This document shows positions 6,968 through 14,522 of a stretch of 16,861 nt of DNA, in pieces. Positions within the stretch are counted from its first letter, which is position 1. The number at the start of each line of letters is the position of its first letter. This stretch comes from an uncultured Oscillibacter sp. Its GTDB lineage: Bacteria; Bacillota; Clostridia; Oscillospirales; Oscillospiraceae. A program made the translations under genes and the position numbers. Location of the stretch: positions 1-16,861 of the forward strand of contig CABSFC010000056.1 in the NCBI GenBank assembly GCA_902476875.1, read 5' to 3'. The notes under the pieces were generated by a model, which made no database searches, was not told where the DNA came from, and was given only the letters and a program-made list of their open reading frames with translations.

Positions 6968-7783
6968 ATGGATATGCGGCCTATCGGCGTGTTCGACTCC
7001 GGCCTCGGCGGGCTGACGGCGGTGCGCTCGCTCCGGCAGATCCTGCCGGAGGAAAACCTCATCTACTTCGGCGATACCGCCCGGGTGCCCTACGGCGGCC
7101 GGGCCAGGGAGACCATTTTGAAGTACGCCCGGCAGGACGTGCGGTTCCTGCGCTCCTTCGACCTGAAGGCCATCGTCATCGCCTGCGGCACCGTGTCCAC
7201 CACGTCGCTGGACACCCTCCAGGCGGAAAACGACCTGCCCATCGTGGGCGTGGTGGAGCCCACCTGCCGCCGGGCCCTGCTGGTGACGAAGAACAGGAAG
7301 GTGGGCATCATCGCCACCCTGGCCTCTATCCGCTCCGGGGCGTACGAGGCCGTCCTGCGGCGGCTGGACCAGTCCGTGGAGGTCATCGGCAAGCCCTGTC
7401 CGCTGTTCGTGCCGCTGGTGGAAAACGGCCGCATCCAGCGGGGGGACGTGGTCATCGAGACGGTGGCCCGGGAGTATCTGGAGCCGCTGAAGGCCACCGG
7501 CATCGACACCCTGATCCTGGGCTGCACCCATTATCCGCTGCTGACGGACATCGTGGCGGACATCATGGGCCCGGACGTGACCCTGGTCTCCGCCGGGGAG
7601 GAGTCCGCCTTTGAATTGAAGCGGATGCTGAAAGCCGCGGACCAGCGGGCGGACGAAGCCCATCAGGGCGGCGCGGAGTTCTACGTCAGCGACCAGCCGG
7701 AGGATTTTGAGCGCATCGCGTCGGTATTTTTACGGGAGGACCTGCGCCACGCGGCACGGAGGATCGACATTGACCAGTATTGA
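6968..7783 (+). CDS. murI: Glutamate racemase
   Basis: Interconverts L- and D-glutamate in the cytoplasm, supplying D-Glu for peptidoglycan. 271 residues, the normal length. The N-terminal GVFDSGLGGLTAVRSL has Asp10/Ser11; PYGGRA follows at 41-46. The first catalytic cysteine is Cys73 in IACGTVST, and the second is Cys186 in ILGCTHYPLL with His188. The first motif is usually ACNTAS; Asn is Gly here, a variant I believe occurs in some clostridia but cannot check. The ATG at 6968 follows AGGAGGAGCAGGG; a second ATG two codons later is possible. It is the first gene of an apparent murI-DUF1934-argS operon, with the next start overlapping its end. Confidence 0.93.
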   Translation: MDMRPIGVFDSGLGGLTAVRSLRQILPEENLIYFGDTARVPYGGRARETILKYARQDVRFLRSFDLKAIVIACGTVSTTSLDTLQAENDLPIVGVVEPTCRRALLVTKNRKVGIIATLASIRSGAYEAVLRRLDQSVEVIGKPCPLFVPLVENGRIQRGDVVIETVAREYLEPLKATGIDTLILGCTHYPLLTDIVADIMGPDVTLVSAGEESAFELKRMLKAADQRADEAHQGGAEFYVSDQPEDFERIASVFLREDLRHAARRIDIDQY

Positions 7784-8219
7784 AATGGAACGGGAAAAGC
7801 TGCCGGTCCTGCTGTCCATCCGGGGCGAGCAGTATTTCGACGGCATCGACCCCGACGCCACGGAGCTGATGACGGAGGGCACCATGACCCTGACGGAGGA
7901 CGGCATGGCGCTCAGCTATCAGGAGACGGAGCTGACGGGCATGGAGGGGACCACCACCACCTTCGAGGTGAAGGGCCCCCGGGTCACCCTGATCCGCAGC
8001 GGCGCGGTGAATTCCCAGATGATCTTTGAGGAGGGGCGGCAGCACACGTCGCTGTATGAGACGCCCTTCGGAGAGCTGACGGTGGACATTCAGACCAGCG
8101 CGCTGAAGCACAACCTGACCGAGCGGGGCGGGGTGATGGAGATCAGATACTCCATCGCCGTGGAGCACACCGTGACGGGGCGGAACCGCTTCAAGATCCG
8201 GGTAAAACGGAAGCGGTAA
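7770..8219 (+). CDS. DUF1934 (YwiB-like) protein
   Basis: 149-residue beta-rich soluble protein. The pattern PVLLSIRGEQYF near the start, ELMTEGTMTLTEDGMALSYQETELTGMEGT, then FGELTVDIQTSALKHNLTERGG and a final IRYSI strand matches DUF1934/YwiB, a small calycin-like family of unknown function. In Bacillus subtilis ywiB lies beside argS, and the same arrangement is seen here. TTG at 7770 is chosen as the start because GGAGG (7758-7762) is 7 bp upstream; the next in-frame ATG at 7785 is too far from it. The start overlaps the last 14 bases of murI, indicating translational coupling. Confidence 0.85.
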   Translation: MTSIEMEREKLPVLLSIRGEQYFDGIDPDATELMTEGTMTLTEDGMALSYQETELTGMEGTTTTFEVKGPRVTLIRSGAVNSQMIFEEGRQHTSLYETPFGELTVDIQTSALKHNLTERGGVMEIRYSIAVEHTVTGRNRFKIRVKRKR

Positions 8220-8221
8220 AC

Positions 8222-8254
8222 GGCCCGGGCGGACGCGGCGTCCGCCTGTGGGCC
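8222..8254. other. GC-rich hairpin between DUF1934 and argS
   Basis: GGCGGAC (8228-8234) pairs with GTCCGCC (8240-8246), and an outer GGCCC (8222-8226) pairs with GGGCC (8250-8254). No T-run follows, so it may attenuate, stabilise or process the transcript rather than fully terminate it. No T-box motif is visible before argS. Confidence 0.5.
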
Positions 8255-8295
8255 ATCCCAATAGCATACACTTTAACAGAAGAGGTTATGACGAT

Positions 8296-10041
8296 ATGAT
8301 CAACATGATCCAAAACGCGAAAGACCAGGCGGCGTCTCTGGCGATGGCCGCCTACCGGGCCGCTGTGGCGGACGGCGCTTTGCCGGAGGCCGTGGTGAAG
8401 ACCGCACCGGTGGAGATCCCCAAGGACACCGCCAACGGCGACTTTACCACCACCTTCGCCCTGGCCTGCTCCAAGGTCCTGCGCCGGCCGCCCCGGAACA
8501 TCGCCCAGGCCCTGCTGGACCACATGGAGCTGGAGGGCACCTATTTCGCCTCCGCCGAGATCGCCGGCCCCGGCTTTTTGAACTTCCGCCTGAACGACAG
8601 CTGGTACCAGGGCGTCTGCGCCGCCGTGGAGAGCGAGGGCGCGGCCTACGGCACCAACGACGGTCTGGCGGGGAAGAAGTACATGGTGGAGTTCGTCTCC
8701 GCCAACCCCACCGGCCCCATGCACATGGGCAACGCCCGGGGCGGCGTGCTGGGCGACACTCTGGCCTCCGTGCTGACCGCCTGCGGCGCCGACGTGACGA
8801 GGGAGTTCTACGTCAACGACGCCGGCCACCAGATCGACAAGTTCGCCCACTCCATCGAGGCCCGGTATCTGCAGCTCATCCAGGGCGAGGAGAACGTGCC
8901 CTTCCCGGAGGACGGCTACCAGGGCGGCGATATCCGCGACCTGGCCCGGGCGTACTATGACCAGAACGGGGACAGGCTGCTGAACGTCCCGGAGGCGGAG
9001 CGCCAGGAGACCCTGGCCCGGTTCGGCCTCAGCGTCAACCTGCCCAAGATGAAGACGGACCTCCAGCGGTATAAGATCGAGTACGACAACTGGTTTTACG
9101 AGTCCACCCTCCATGAGAGCGGATACGTCGCCGAGACCGTGGCCCTGCTGACCGAAAAGGGCTGGACCTATGAGAAGGACGGCGCGCTGTGGCTGAAGAC
9201 CGCCGAGATCATGCGCCAGAACCTCCTGAAGGCGGGCAAACAGGAGAAGGACATCGAGAAGCTGGACCTGAAGGACGACGTGCTCCGCCGGGCCAACGGC
9301 TTCTACACCTACTTCGCCGCCGACATCGCCTACCACCGCAACAAGTTCGCGGTGCGGGGCTTCGACAGGGTCATCAACGTCTGGGGCGCCGACCACCACG
9401 GCCACGTGGCCCGCCTGAAGGGAGCCCTGGACGCCCTGGGCCTGAACGGCACCGAAAAGCTGGACATCGTCCTGATGCAGCTGGTGAAGCTGCTGCGGGA
9501 CGGCGAGGTGGTCCGGATGTCCAAGCGCACCGGCAAGGCCATCAGCCTCTCCGACCTGCTGGACGAGGTCAGCGTGGACGCCGCCCGGTGGTACTTCAAC
9601 GCCAAGCCGGACACCCAAATGGAATTCGACCTGGGGCTGGCGGTCCGGGAGGACAGCGAAAACCCCATCTACTACGTGGAGTACGCCCACGCCCGCATCT
9701 GCTCGTTGCTGCGGACCCTGGGGGAGGAGGGCGTGGCCGTCCCCAAGCAGTCCGATGTGGACATGGCGCTGCTGGGCGGCGAGACGGAGCGGGCCCTCGT
9801 CAAGCAGCTGGCCCAGTTCTGCGAGGAGATCAAGCTGGCGGCTCGGGACTACGACCCCAGCCACATCAACCGCTATCTCCAGGAGCTGGCGGCCTGCTTC
9901 CACCGCTTCTACAACGCCTGCCGCATCAAGGGCGAGGAGCCCGCGGTCCAGGCCGCCCGGCTGAAGCTGGCGGACGACACCCGGGTGGTGCTGCGGAACG
10001 GCCTTGCCCTGATCGGCGTGGACGCGCCGGAAAAGATGTGA
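8296..10041 (+). CDS. argS: Arginyl-tRNA synthetase
   Basis: Class I aminoacyl-tRNA synthetase that charges tRNA-Arg with arginine; 581 residues, normal length. An N-terminal tRNA-binding domain (about 1-110) is followed by the Rossmann core with SANPTGPMHMGNARGG (135-150). The HIGH-type motif reads HMGN, with Asn for the last His. FYVNDAGHQIDKF (171-183) and GADHHGHVARLKGALDALG (364-382) are typical. The KMSKS-type loop is RMSKRTGK (407-414). The C-terminal helical anticodon-binding domain (about 455-581) ends with GVDAPEKM, as in the family. ATG 8296 is chosen for MINMIQNAK after AGAGG (8280-8284); an in-frame ATG at 8248 lies inside a hairpin. It is the last gene of the murI operon, followed by a 14-bp stem. 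Confidence 0.96.
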   Translation: MINMIQNAKDQAASLAMAAYRAAVADGALPEAVVKTAPVEIPKDTANGDFTTTFALACSKVLRRPPRNIAQALLDHMELEGTYFASAEIAGPGFLNFRLNDSWYQGVCAAVESEGAAYGTNDGLAGKKYMVEFVSANPTGPMHMGNARGGVLGDTLASVLTACGADVTREFYVNDAGHQIDKFAHSIEARYLQLIQGEENVPFPEDGYQGGDIRDLARAYYDQNGDRLLNVPEAERQETLARFGLSVNLPKMKTDLQRYKIEYDNWFYESTLHESGYVAETVALLTEKGWTYEKDGALWLKTAEIMRQNLLKAGKQEKDIEKLDLKDDVLRRANGFYTYFAADIAYHRNKFAVRGFDRVINVWGADHHGHVARLKGALDALGLNGTEKLDIVLMQLVKLLRDGEVVRMSKRTGKAISLSDLLDEVSVDAARWYFNAKPDTQMEFDLGLAVREDSENPIYYVEYAHARICSLLRTLGEEGVAVPKQSDVDMALLGGETERALVKQLAQFCEEIKLAARDYDPSHINRYLQELAACFHRFYNACRIKGEEPAVQAARLKLADDTRVVLRNGLALIGVDAPEKM

Positions 10042-10057
10042 TACAAGCGCTGTGAGC

Positions 10058-10089
10058 AGATGGGCCGCGCCGGGAGGCGCGGCCCATCT
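10058..10089 (+). terminator. Hairpin after argS
   Basis: A perfect 14-bp stem (10058-10071 with 10076-10089) with a GGGA loop starts 16 bp after the argS stop. The following sequence is only weakly T-rich (CTTG), so termination efficiency is uncertain. Confidence 0.7.
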
Positions 10090-10090
10090 C

Positions 10091-10119
10091 TTGACAAAGC
10101 CGGAAATTCGGCGTATCCT
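10091..10119 (+). promoter_or_regulatory. Promoter of azlC-azlD
   Basis: A perfect TTGACA (10091-10096) and TATCCT (10114-10119) are 17 bp apart, directly after the argS hairpin. This makes the exporter pair an independent transcription unit. Confidence 0.65.
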
Positions 10120-10170
10120 GATCAAAACCCATAAAACAAGAAGGAAAAAGGGAAACGGAGGACAGACGCA

Positions 10171-10884
10171 ATGGAGCGGCTGGAAAAAACCGAATATCAT
10201 ACCCCGAAAAACACGGCGCCGCGGGCCGCGTTTTCCGCCACCATCCCGGTGCTGACGGGCTACATCCCCCTGGGGATGGCCTACGGCTTTTTGATGGCGT
10301 CCGTGGGCTACGGCCCGCTGTGGGCCCTGGGGATGAGCGCGCTGGTCTTTGCCGGCAGCCTGGAATACATGGCCGTCACGCTGCTGACGGCGGCCTTCGC
10401 GCCCGCGCAGGCGTTTCTGGTCGCCGTCATGATCAACGCCCGGCACATCTTTTATGGCATTTCCCTACTGGATAAGTACCGAGGCATAGGCGGGGTCCGG
10501 CCCTTTCTGATCTTCGCCCTGACGGACGAGACCTTCTCCCTGGTCTCCACGATGGAGCCGCCGGAGGGCGTTGGGCGGGGGGACTTCTATTTCTGGGTCT
10601 CCCTGCTGGACTACATCTACTGGCTGGCCGGCTCCTTCCTGGGGGCGGCGGTGGGCTCCGTGCTGACCGTCAACACCCGGGGCATGGACTTTGTGCTGAC
10701 GGCGCTGTTTGTGGTGCTGTTTATGGAGCAGTGGAAGAAAAAGGAGCGCCGCGCCGCCGGGATCGCCGGCCTCGTGTGCATGGCGGCGGGCATCGCGGCG
10801 TTCGGCCCGGAAAATCCGTTGCTCCCCGCCATGGCGCTGATTCTGGCGGTGCTGCTGGGAGGGAGGAGATGGCTGTGCGTCTGA
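10171..10884 (+). CDS. azlC: AzlC family branched-chain amino acid exporter, large subunit
   Basis: 237-residue membrane protein, the larger subunit of the AzlCD (LIV-E type) exporter of branched-chain amino acids and analogues. Family signatures are VFAGSLEYMAVTLL (59-72), VAVMINARHIFYGISLL (84-100) and IFALTDETFSL (114-124). There are about six to seven hydrophobic segments. A cytoplasmic N-terminus of about 20 residues precedes the first. GGAGG (10157-10161) is 9 bp before the ATG. The next gene, azlD, begins 16 bp before this one ends, which is the usual coupled arrangement. Substrate is inferred from the family; AzlC relatives can export other hydrophobic amino acids. Confidence 0.92.
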   Translation: MERLEKTEYHTPKNTAPRAAFSATIPVLTGYIPLGMAYGFLMASVGYGPLWALGMSALVFAGSLEYMAVTLLTAAFAPAQAFLVAVMINARHIFYGISLLDKYRGIGGVRPFLIFALTDETFSLVSTMEPPEGVGRGDFYFWVSLLDYIYWLAGSFLGAAVGSVLTVNTRGMDFVLTALFVVLFMEQWKKKERRAAGIAGLVCMAAGIAAFGPENPLLPAMALILAVLLGGRRWLCV

Positions 10885-11210
10885 ACGCCTTTCAAACCGC
10901 CGTGACCATCCTGGCTCTGGCGGCGGGCACCCAGCTGACCCGCTGGCTGCCCTTCTGGCTGTTTCCGGAGAACAGGGAGCCGCCCGCCCTGGTGACGTAC
11001 CTGGGCCATGTGCTGCCTCCGGCCTGTATGGGGCTGCTGGTGGCGTACTGCCTGAAGGACGTGGACTGGCTCTCCGGCGCCCACGGCCTGCCGGAGCTGC
11101 TGTCCATCGCGGCGGTGGCCGTCCTCCACAGGTGGAAGAACAACGTGCTGCTGTCCATCGCCGGGGGCACGGCGCTGTATATGGCGCTGGTGCGGACGGT
11201 GTTTGTCTGA
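10869..11210 (+). CDS. azlD: AzlD family branched-chain amino acid exporter, small subunit
   Basis: 113-residue protein with about four hydrophobic segments, the size and pattern of AzlD: TAVTILALAAGTQLTRWLPFWLF, LGHVLPPACMGLLVAYCL, LPELLSIAAVAVLHRWKNN and LLSIAGGTALYMALVRTV. It pairs with AzlC in the membrane to form the exporter. ATG 10869 is chosen because GGGAGGAG ends directly before it inside the azlC coding end and the protein start MAVRLNAFQTAVTI fits the family; the frame is open further upstream but lacks a site. A 13-bp terminator stem follows 6 bp after the stop. Confidence 0.9.
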   Translation: MAVRLNAFQTAVTILALAAGTQLTRWLPFWLFPENREPPALVTYLGHVLPPACMGLLVAYCLKDVDWLSGAHGLPELLSIAAVAVLHRWKNNVLLSIAGGTALYMALVRTVFV

Positions 11211-11216
11211 GAGACC

Positions 11217-11244
11217 GGGCCCGGGCGGCAAGCCGCCCGGGCCC
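11217..11244 (+). terminator. Terminator after azlD
   Basis: GGGCCCGGGCGGC (11217-11229) pairs perfectly with 11232-11244 around AA. The stem is followed by TTGTCAT, a weak T-run. Confidence 0.75.
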
Positions 11245-11340
11245 TTGTCATCAATTCGTTACCATTTGTTCCAAAATTGACGGGAATCGGCGGCAAAAAC
11301 CGGGTATTCTGAAGCTATCAAGGGACAGGAGGACACTGGG

Positions 11341-12579
11341 ATGAAGCGCGCGATATATTGGCTCCTGCTGGCGGCGCTGGTTCTGGCGGGCTGTCAGGCG
11401 GCGGAGCCGCCTCCCGTGGAAGACCCGCCCGCCGCTGAAACAGAGGAAGCGGTCCCCGACCCGGCCCTGGGGGAGGCCGCCCAGGCGGTGTACGCGGAGA
11501 TCGCCGGGGACAAGACCTTCACCGTGACGGTGGAGGAGCCGGACGGCACGCTGACATCGCTGGACATCACCCCGGAAAACGCCTGGAACGTGGAAAACCG
11601 CGGCATATGGCTGGCCGGTAGCTTTGCATGGACCGCGGCGGACGGGACCGACTGGGATGATCAGCTGGCGGCGGAGAACCGGGGGTATCTGCTGAGCCTC
11701 GTCTCCCGGGACGGTGGGACGGCCCTGCGCTGCTGCTCCGGCGGGGACGTGGTGTCCTGGACCCGGGGTGGGGCGGATACATACGCCCGGGCGGTGAATC
11801 CCCTGGAGGGGAAGGAGCCGTATGAGGGAAAGCTGTACGATTTTTTGGGGATGATCGCCCGGGACGCCATGGGAGCGCTGGCTTGGTCCGGCACCGTGGA
11901 CGGCGCGCTCTCTCCAGAGGAGGCCGCAGAGCGTCTGGCGGAGCAGATCGCAGAGAACTACCGCGCCGCGCCGGACTGGGTGGACTGGAAGCCCACGGAC
12001 TTCCGGACAGACGGCGTCCATGTATTTGACGTGTACCGGGGCGAGGGGGAGAATTTCTGCTGCGGCATGGGCTTCCAGGTGCTGGCGGAGGACCTGACGA
12101 GCGAACAGGCCAGCTACTGGGAGGCCGGCTCCGGCCTGGGTGAGCCGGACGGGGACGGCTATTGCGGCTGGGGCAGGGAAGTCCTTGTTCGGAAGAACGA
12201 GGCCGGAGACTGGTACTGCGCCGACTGGGGTACCGGCGGCTATTCGGTGATCCTGCCCAAGAGGGCGGAGGGCGCGGAAGAGCTGGCGGCAATGGTGGAG
12301 GACTTCTACCTGACGGAGGGAGTCACCCACGAGTGGATACTGCCCTATGACATCCTGAGCCGGCCTGCGGAGGAACTGGCAGAGCTGCCCGCGCTGCTGG
12401 CGGGGCGGACGGAGCAGGAACTTGAGGATCTCGGCGCGGCCCTGACGGGCTGCTACCGGCAGTGGGACGAATCCGATGAGGAGGATGGAACGCTGGGGGC
12501 GTTCTACCCGGAGGAATGGGTCTCTCAAGAGGACCTGCGGGCCGCCCTCGGGTCCTATGCCGCGTATTTGGACGCATAA
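11341..12579 (+). CDS. Predicted lipoprotein of unknown function
   Basis: 412-residue protein. The N-terminus MKRAIYWLLLAALVLAGC carries an LAGC lipobox with Cys18 as the lipidated residue, followed by a Pro/Glu-rich spacer (about 19-45). The body is acidic and Trp-rich. It includes EVEDPDGTL-like beta segments near 60, a CC pair near 127-128, YEGKLYDFLGMIARDAMGAL near 161-180, and a DVYRGEGENFCCGMGF segment near 230-245. I recognise no family. AGGAGG (11327-11332) is 8 bp before the ATG. No convincing promoter is visible in the 130 bp upstream; a TTGACG and a TATTCT occur but are 22 bp apart. A clear terminator follows, so it is probably a single-gene unit. Confidence 0.85.
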   Translation: MKRAIYWLLLAALVLAGCQAAEPPPVEDPPAAETEEAVPDPALGEAAQAVYAEIAGDKTFTVTVEEPDGTLTSLDITPENAWNVENRGIWLAGSFAWTAADGTDWDDQLAAENRGYLLSLVSRDGGTALRCCSGGDVVSWTRGGADTYARAVNPLEGKEPYEGKLYDFLGMIARDAMGALAWSGTVDGALSPEEAAERLAEQIAENYRAAPDWVDWKPTDFRTDGVHVFDVYRGEGENFCCGMGFQVLAEDLTSEQASYWEAGSGLGEPDGDGYCGWGREVLVRKNEAGDWYCADWGTGGYSVILPKRAEGAEELAAMVEDFYLTEGVTHEWILPYDILSRPAEELAELPALLAGRTEQELEDLGAALTGCYRQWDESDEEDGTLGAFYPEEWVSQEDLRAALGSYAAYLDA

Positions 12580-12605
12580 ACCTGGAAAACTCCGCATAAA
12601 CTGGG

Positions 12606-12633
12606 ACCGCGGCCATGGGCCGCGGTTCTTTTT
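12606..12633 (+). terminator. Terminator after the 11341 lipoprotein gene
   Basis: ACCGCGGCC (12606-12614) pairs with GGCCGCGGT (12618-12626) around an ATG loop, followed by TCTTTTT. This is an intrinsic terminator. It also overlaps the region just before the next ribosome binding site. Confidence 0.88.
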
Positions 12634-12650
12634 GCCAGGAGGGAAATGCC

Positions 12651-13187
12651 ATGCGGAAACGGCTGTTTTTCTGGGAGCTGTGGGGCTTTTTGTTCACCGG
12701 GGCGGCGGGCGCGCTGCTGCACTTCGTCTACGAGTGGAGCGGCGGCAGCGTCCTGACGGCGGCGTTCTCCGCCGTCAACGAATCCACCTGGGAGCACATG
12801 AAGCTGCTGTTCTTCCCCATGTTTCTGCTCTCCGTGGTCCAGGTGTGCGCCCTGGGGAAGACCTATCCGAATCTGCTGGCGGCGCGGGCCGTCAGCACCC
12901 TGGCGGGGCTGGCGCTGATCCCCGTTCTGTTCTATACGTACACCGGCGTTCTGGGCTTCCACGTCATGTGGGCGGATGTCGCCGTGTTCTTTCTGGCGGA
13001 CCTGGGGGCCTTTGCCCTGGATTTCCGTCTGCTCCGGCGGGGGCGCTTCTCCCAGCCCTGGCAGCAGGTGCTGGGTCTTGTGGCGCTGTGGGCGCTGGCG
13101 TTCTGGTTCGTCTGGTGCACGTTCCGCCCCTGCGCCCTGGCCCTCTGGCGGGACCCGGTGACGGGGCGCTTCGGCATACCGGCATAA
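12651..13187 (+). CDS. DUF6512 family membrane protein
   Basis: 178-residue protein with about five membrane-spanning segments (near 7-28, 48-67, 78-103, 108-130 and 138-162). The start WELWGFLFTGAAGALLHFVYEW followed by FSAVNESTWEHMKLLFFPMF matches the DUF6512 family of Clostridia, whose function is unknown. The NESTWEHMK stretch between the first two helices is the most conserved-looking part and probably faces water. ATG 12651 follows AGGAGGG at 12637-12643; an in-frame ATG at 12615 is the loop of the preceding terminator and is unlikely. The gene follows the upstream terminator by only 18 bp, so its expression depends on read-through or a promoter I cannot see. It ends in its own terminator. 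Confidence 0.85.
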   Translation: MRKRLFFWELWGFLFTGAAGALLHFVYEWSGGSVLTAAFSAVNESTWEHMKLLFFPMFLLSVVQVCALGKTYPNLLAARAVSTLAGLALIPVLFYTYTGVLGFHVMWADVAVFFLADLGAFALDFRLLRRGRFSQPWQQVLGLVALWALAFWFVWCTFRPCALALWRDPVTGRFGIPA

Positions 13188-13210
13188 AAGGCGGGGCTTC
13201 CCCGCCTTTT
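13186..13210 (+). terminator. Terminator after the DUF6512 gene
   Basis: AAAAGGCGGGG (13186-13196) pairs with CCCCGCCTTTT (13200-13210) around CTT. The stem begins within the stop codon and ends in a T-run. Confidence 0.88.
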
Positions 13211-13244
13211 CCGCTGTTCACAGGTATTTTACATCCGCGCCGCC

Positions 13245-13278
13245 TTGACCGCGCCGCCCGGTCGGGGGTATAATACCC
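13245..13278 (+). promoter_or_regulatory. Promoter of the xpaC-telA operon with a palindrome over the -10 box
   Basis: TTGACC (13245-13250) and a perfect TATAAT (13269-13274) are 18 bp apart. The -10 box lies in a 13-bp palindrome, GGGTATAATACCC (13266-13278), so a dimeric regulator could block it. The regulator is unknown. Confidence 0.7.
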
Positions 13279-13313
13279 TTATTATGAGATCGTGACCCAA
13301 AGGAGGCCCGCTT

Positions 13314-14027
13314 ATGGAGACAAACACCCGGAAGCCCGTGGCGCCGTTTTACGCGGTGGCGGTGCTGTGGCTGGTCTACGCCCTGCTGTTCCCCCTGTAC
13401 GCGCGCGTTCACTACATCCTGCTGGCCGCGGTGTCGGCGGCGGTGTTCCTTCTGGTGAACGCCGTCTGCAAAAACGCGGGCGCCGTGGGCGGCACGGAGC
13501 AGGCCGCCCCCAAGGCCGCTGAGAAGCCGAAGGAGGAGACCACCGGCGACGCCGAGGTGGACAAGATGCTGAAAAACGGCGCCCTTGCCATCGCGGAGAT
13601 GAAGCGGCTGGACGACAACATCGCCGACGAGAGCATCTCCGCCGACATCGTGCGGCTGGAGCAGGTGTCCCGGAAGATCTTCGACGAGGTGAAGCGGGAC
13701 CCCAAGAAGCTGCCCCAGATCCAGCGCTTCATGGACTACTACCTGCCCACCACCCTGAAGCTGCTGAACGCCTATGACCGGGCCAGCGCCACGGGCATCT
13801 CCGGCGAGAACGTGGACGCCACCAAGGCCAGGGTGGAGGGCATGATGCGCACCATCGTGGCGGCCTTTGAAAAGCAGCTGGACGCCCTGTACGGCGCCGA
13901 GGCGCTGGACATCTCCACCGACATCACCGTGCTGGAGACCATGATGGCCCGGGAGGGCCTGGCGGGAGAACAGCTGAAAGCGGAGACGGTCCCCAAGGAC
14001 GATACGGATATCCGGCTGGAGCTGTGA
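13314..14027 (+). CDS. XpaC family protein (5-bromo-4-chloroindolyl phosphate hydrolysis family)
   Basis: 237-residue protein with two N-terminal membrane helices (about 10-28 and 33-52) joined by a short loop, a charged Ala/Lys/Glu linker (about 58-80), and a soluble helical domain. The domain contains VDKMLKNGALAIAEMKRLDDNI and RFMDYYLPTTLKLLNAYDR, the signature of the XpaC family. The family name comes from an X-phos hydrolysis phenotype in Bacillus; the biochemical function is not established. In Firmicutes xpaC usually lies directly beside telA. Here two tiny membrane-protein genes separate them, with tight spacing throughout. AAAGGAGG (13299-13305 region) lies 9 bp before the ATG. Confidence 0.88.
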   Translation: METNTRKPVAPFYAVAVLWLVYALLFPLYARVHYILLAAVSAAVFLLVNAVCKNAGAVGGTEQAAPKAAEKPKEETTGDAEVDKMLKNGALAIAEMKRLDDNIADESISADIVRLEQVSRKIFDEVKRDPKKLPQIQRFMDYYLPTTLKLLNAYDRASATGISGENVDATKARVEGMMRTIVAAFEKQLDALYGAEALDISTDITVLETMMAREGLAGEQLKAETVPKDDTDIRLEL

Positions 14028-14037
14028 GGAGTCTGCC

Positions 14038-14247
14038 ATGAAAAGGAAGAAGGATCTCACGTTGAATCTCCTCTGCATGATCTGCTATGGGCTCTGCGCC
14101 GCCACATGGCTGTATAAGGCTTTCACGGGAGGACGCGGATTCGACGGCATCATTGGCTTTGTGTGGCTGGCCGGCGCGGTCATCTGGACCGTCCGCACCG
14201 TGCGGGCGCTGCGGGCCGGGACCGGGGAACAGGAGGATGCTCCATGA
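14038..14247 (+). CDS. Small two-helix membrane protein
   Basis: 69 residues: a basic start (MKRKKD), a first hydrophobic segment (about 7-29, LNLLCMICYGLCAATWLY), a glycine-rich loop (FTGGRGFDG), a second segment (about 38-57, IIGFVWLAGAVIWTV) and an acidic tail. No family recognised. GAGGAG overlaps the xpaC stop and is 6 bp before the ATG, and its own stop overlaps the next start (ATGA), so it is embedded in the xpaC-telA operon. Its topology resembles that of the next protein, suggesting the two form a pair; that is inference. Confidence 0.8.
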   Translation: MKRKKDLTLNLLCMICYGLCAATWLYKAFTGGRGFDGIIGFVWLAGAVIWTVRTVRALRAGTGEQEDAP

Positions 14248-14504
14248 GACGGGAGGGAAAACGGCCCGTCAGGAGCTTCACCCTGTTTACCGCCGTTCTG
14301 TGGACCCTGATAACGGCGGCGTGGATCGCGGAGACCGTCCACAGGCACGGCCTGTACGGCAGGGGATATATGGAGCGGGGCAACGTATATGCGGCCGGCG
14401 CGCTGGCCCTGGTCAACGCGGCCCTTGCGCTCTGCTGGTGGTACAACCGGCTTCGGTACGATAAAGAGGACGGATCGTCTGACGATCCGAAAAACGATGA
14501 ATGA
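14244..14504 (+). CDS. Second small two-helix membrane protein
   Basis: 86 residues: a basic start (MRREGKRPVR), a first hydrophobic segment (about 12-32, FTLFTAVLWTLITAAWIAET), a loop of about 14 residues with charged and aromatic positions, a second segment (about 47-68, ending ALCWWYN) and an acidic tail (DKEDGSSDDPKNDE). No family recognised. AGGAGG (14231-14236) is 7 bp before the ATG, which overlaps the previous stop (ATGA). telA follows after 18 bp. Confidence 0.8.
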   Translation: MRREGKRPVRSFTLFTAVLWTLITAAWIAETVHRHGLYGRGYMERGNVYAAGALALVNAALALCWWYNRLRYDKEDGSSDDPKNDE

Positions 14505-14522
14505 CAAACGGAGGAGAAAGCC

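Noticed and set aside
7707..7769. ATG at 7707 as the start of the DUF1934 protein
   Set aside because: It would overlap murI by 77 bases and add 21 residues that do not belong to the family; the TTG at 7770 has a well-placed GGAGG.
8220..8295. T-box riboswitch upstream of argS
   Set aside because: The gap is only 76 bp, with no T-box sequence and no room for a specifier stem.
8191..10446. Long minus-strand open frame (751 codons) antisense to argS
   Set aside because: It lies opposite a complete arginyl-tRNA synthetase, has no recognisable domain and no ribosome binding site, and reflects GC-rich codon bias.
11277..11310. Promoter before the 11341 lipoprotein gene
   Set aside because: TTGACG and TATTCT are 22 bp apart, too far for a sigma-A promoter.
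12615..12650. ATG at 12615 as the start of the DUF6512 protein
   Set aside because: This ATG is the loop of the preceding intrinsic terminator and has no ribosome binding site; 12651 has one.
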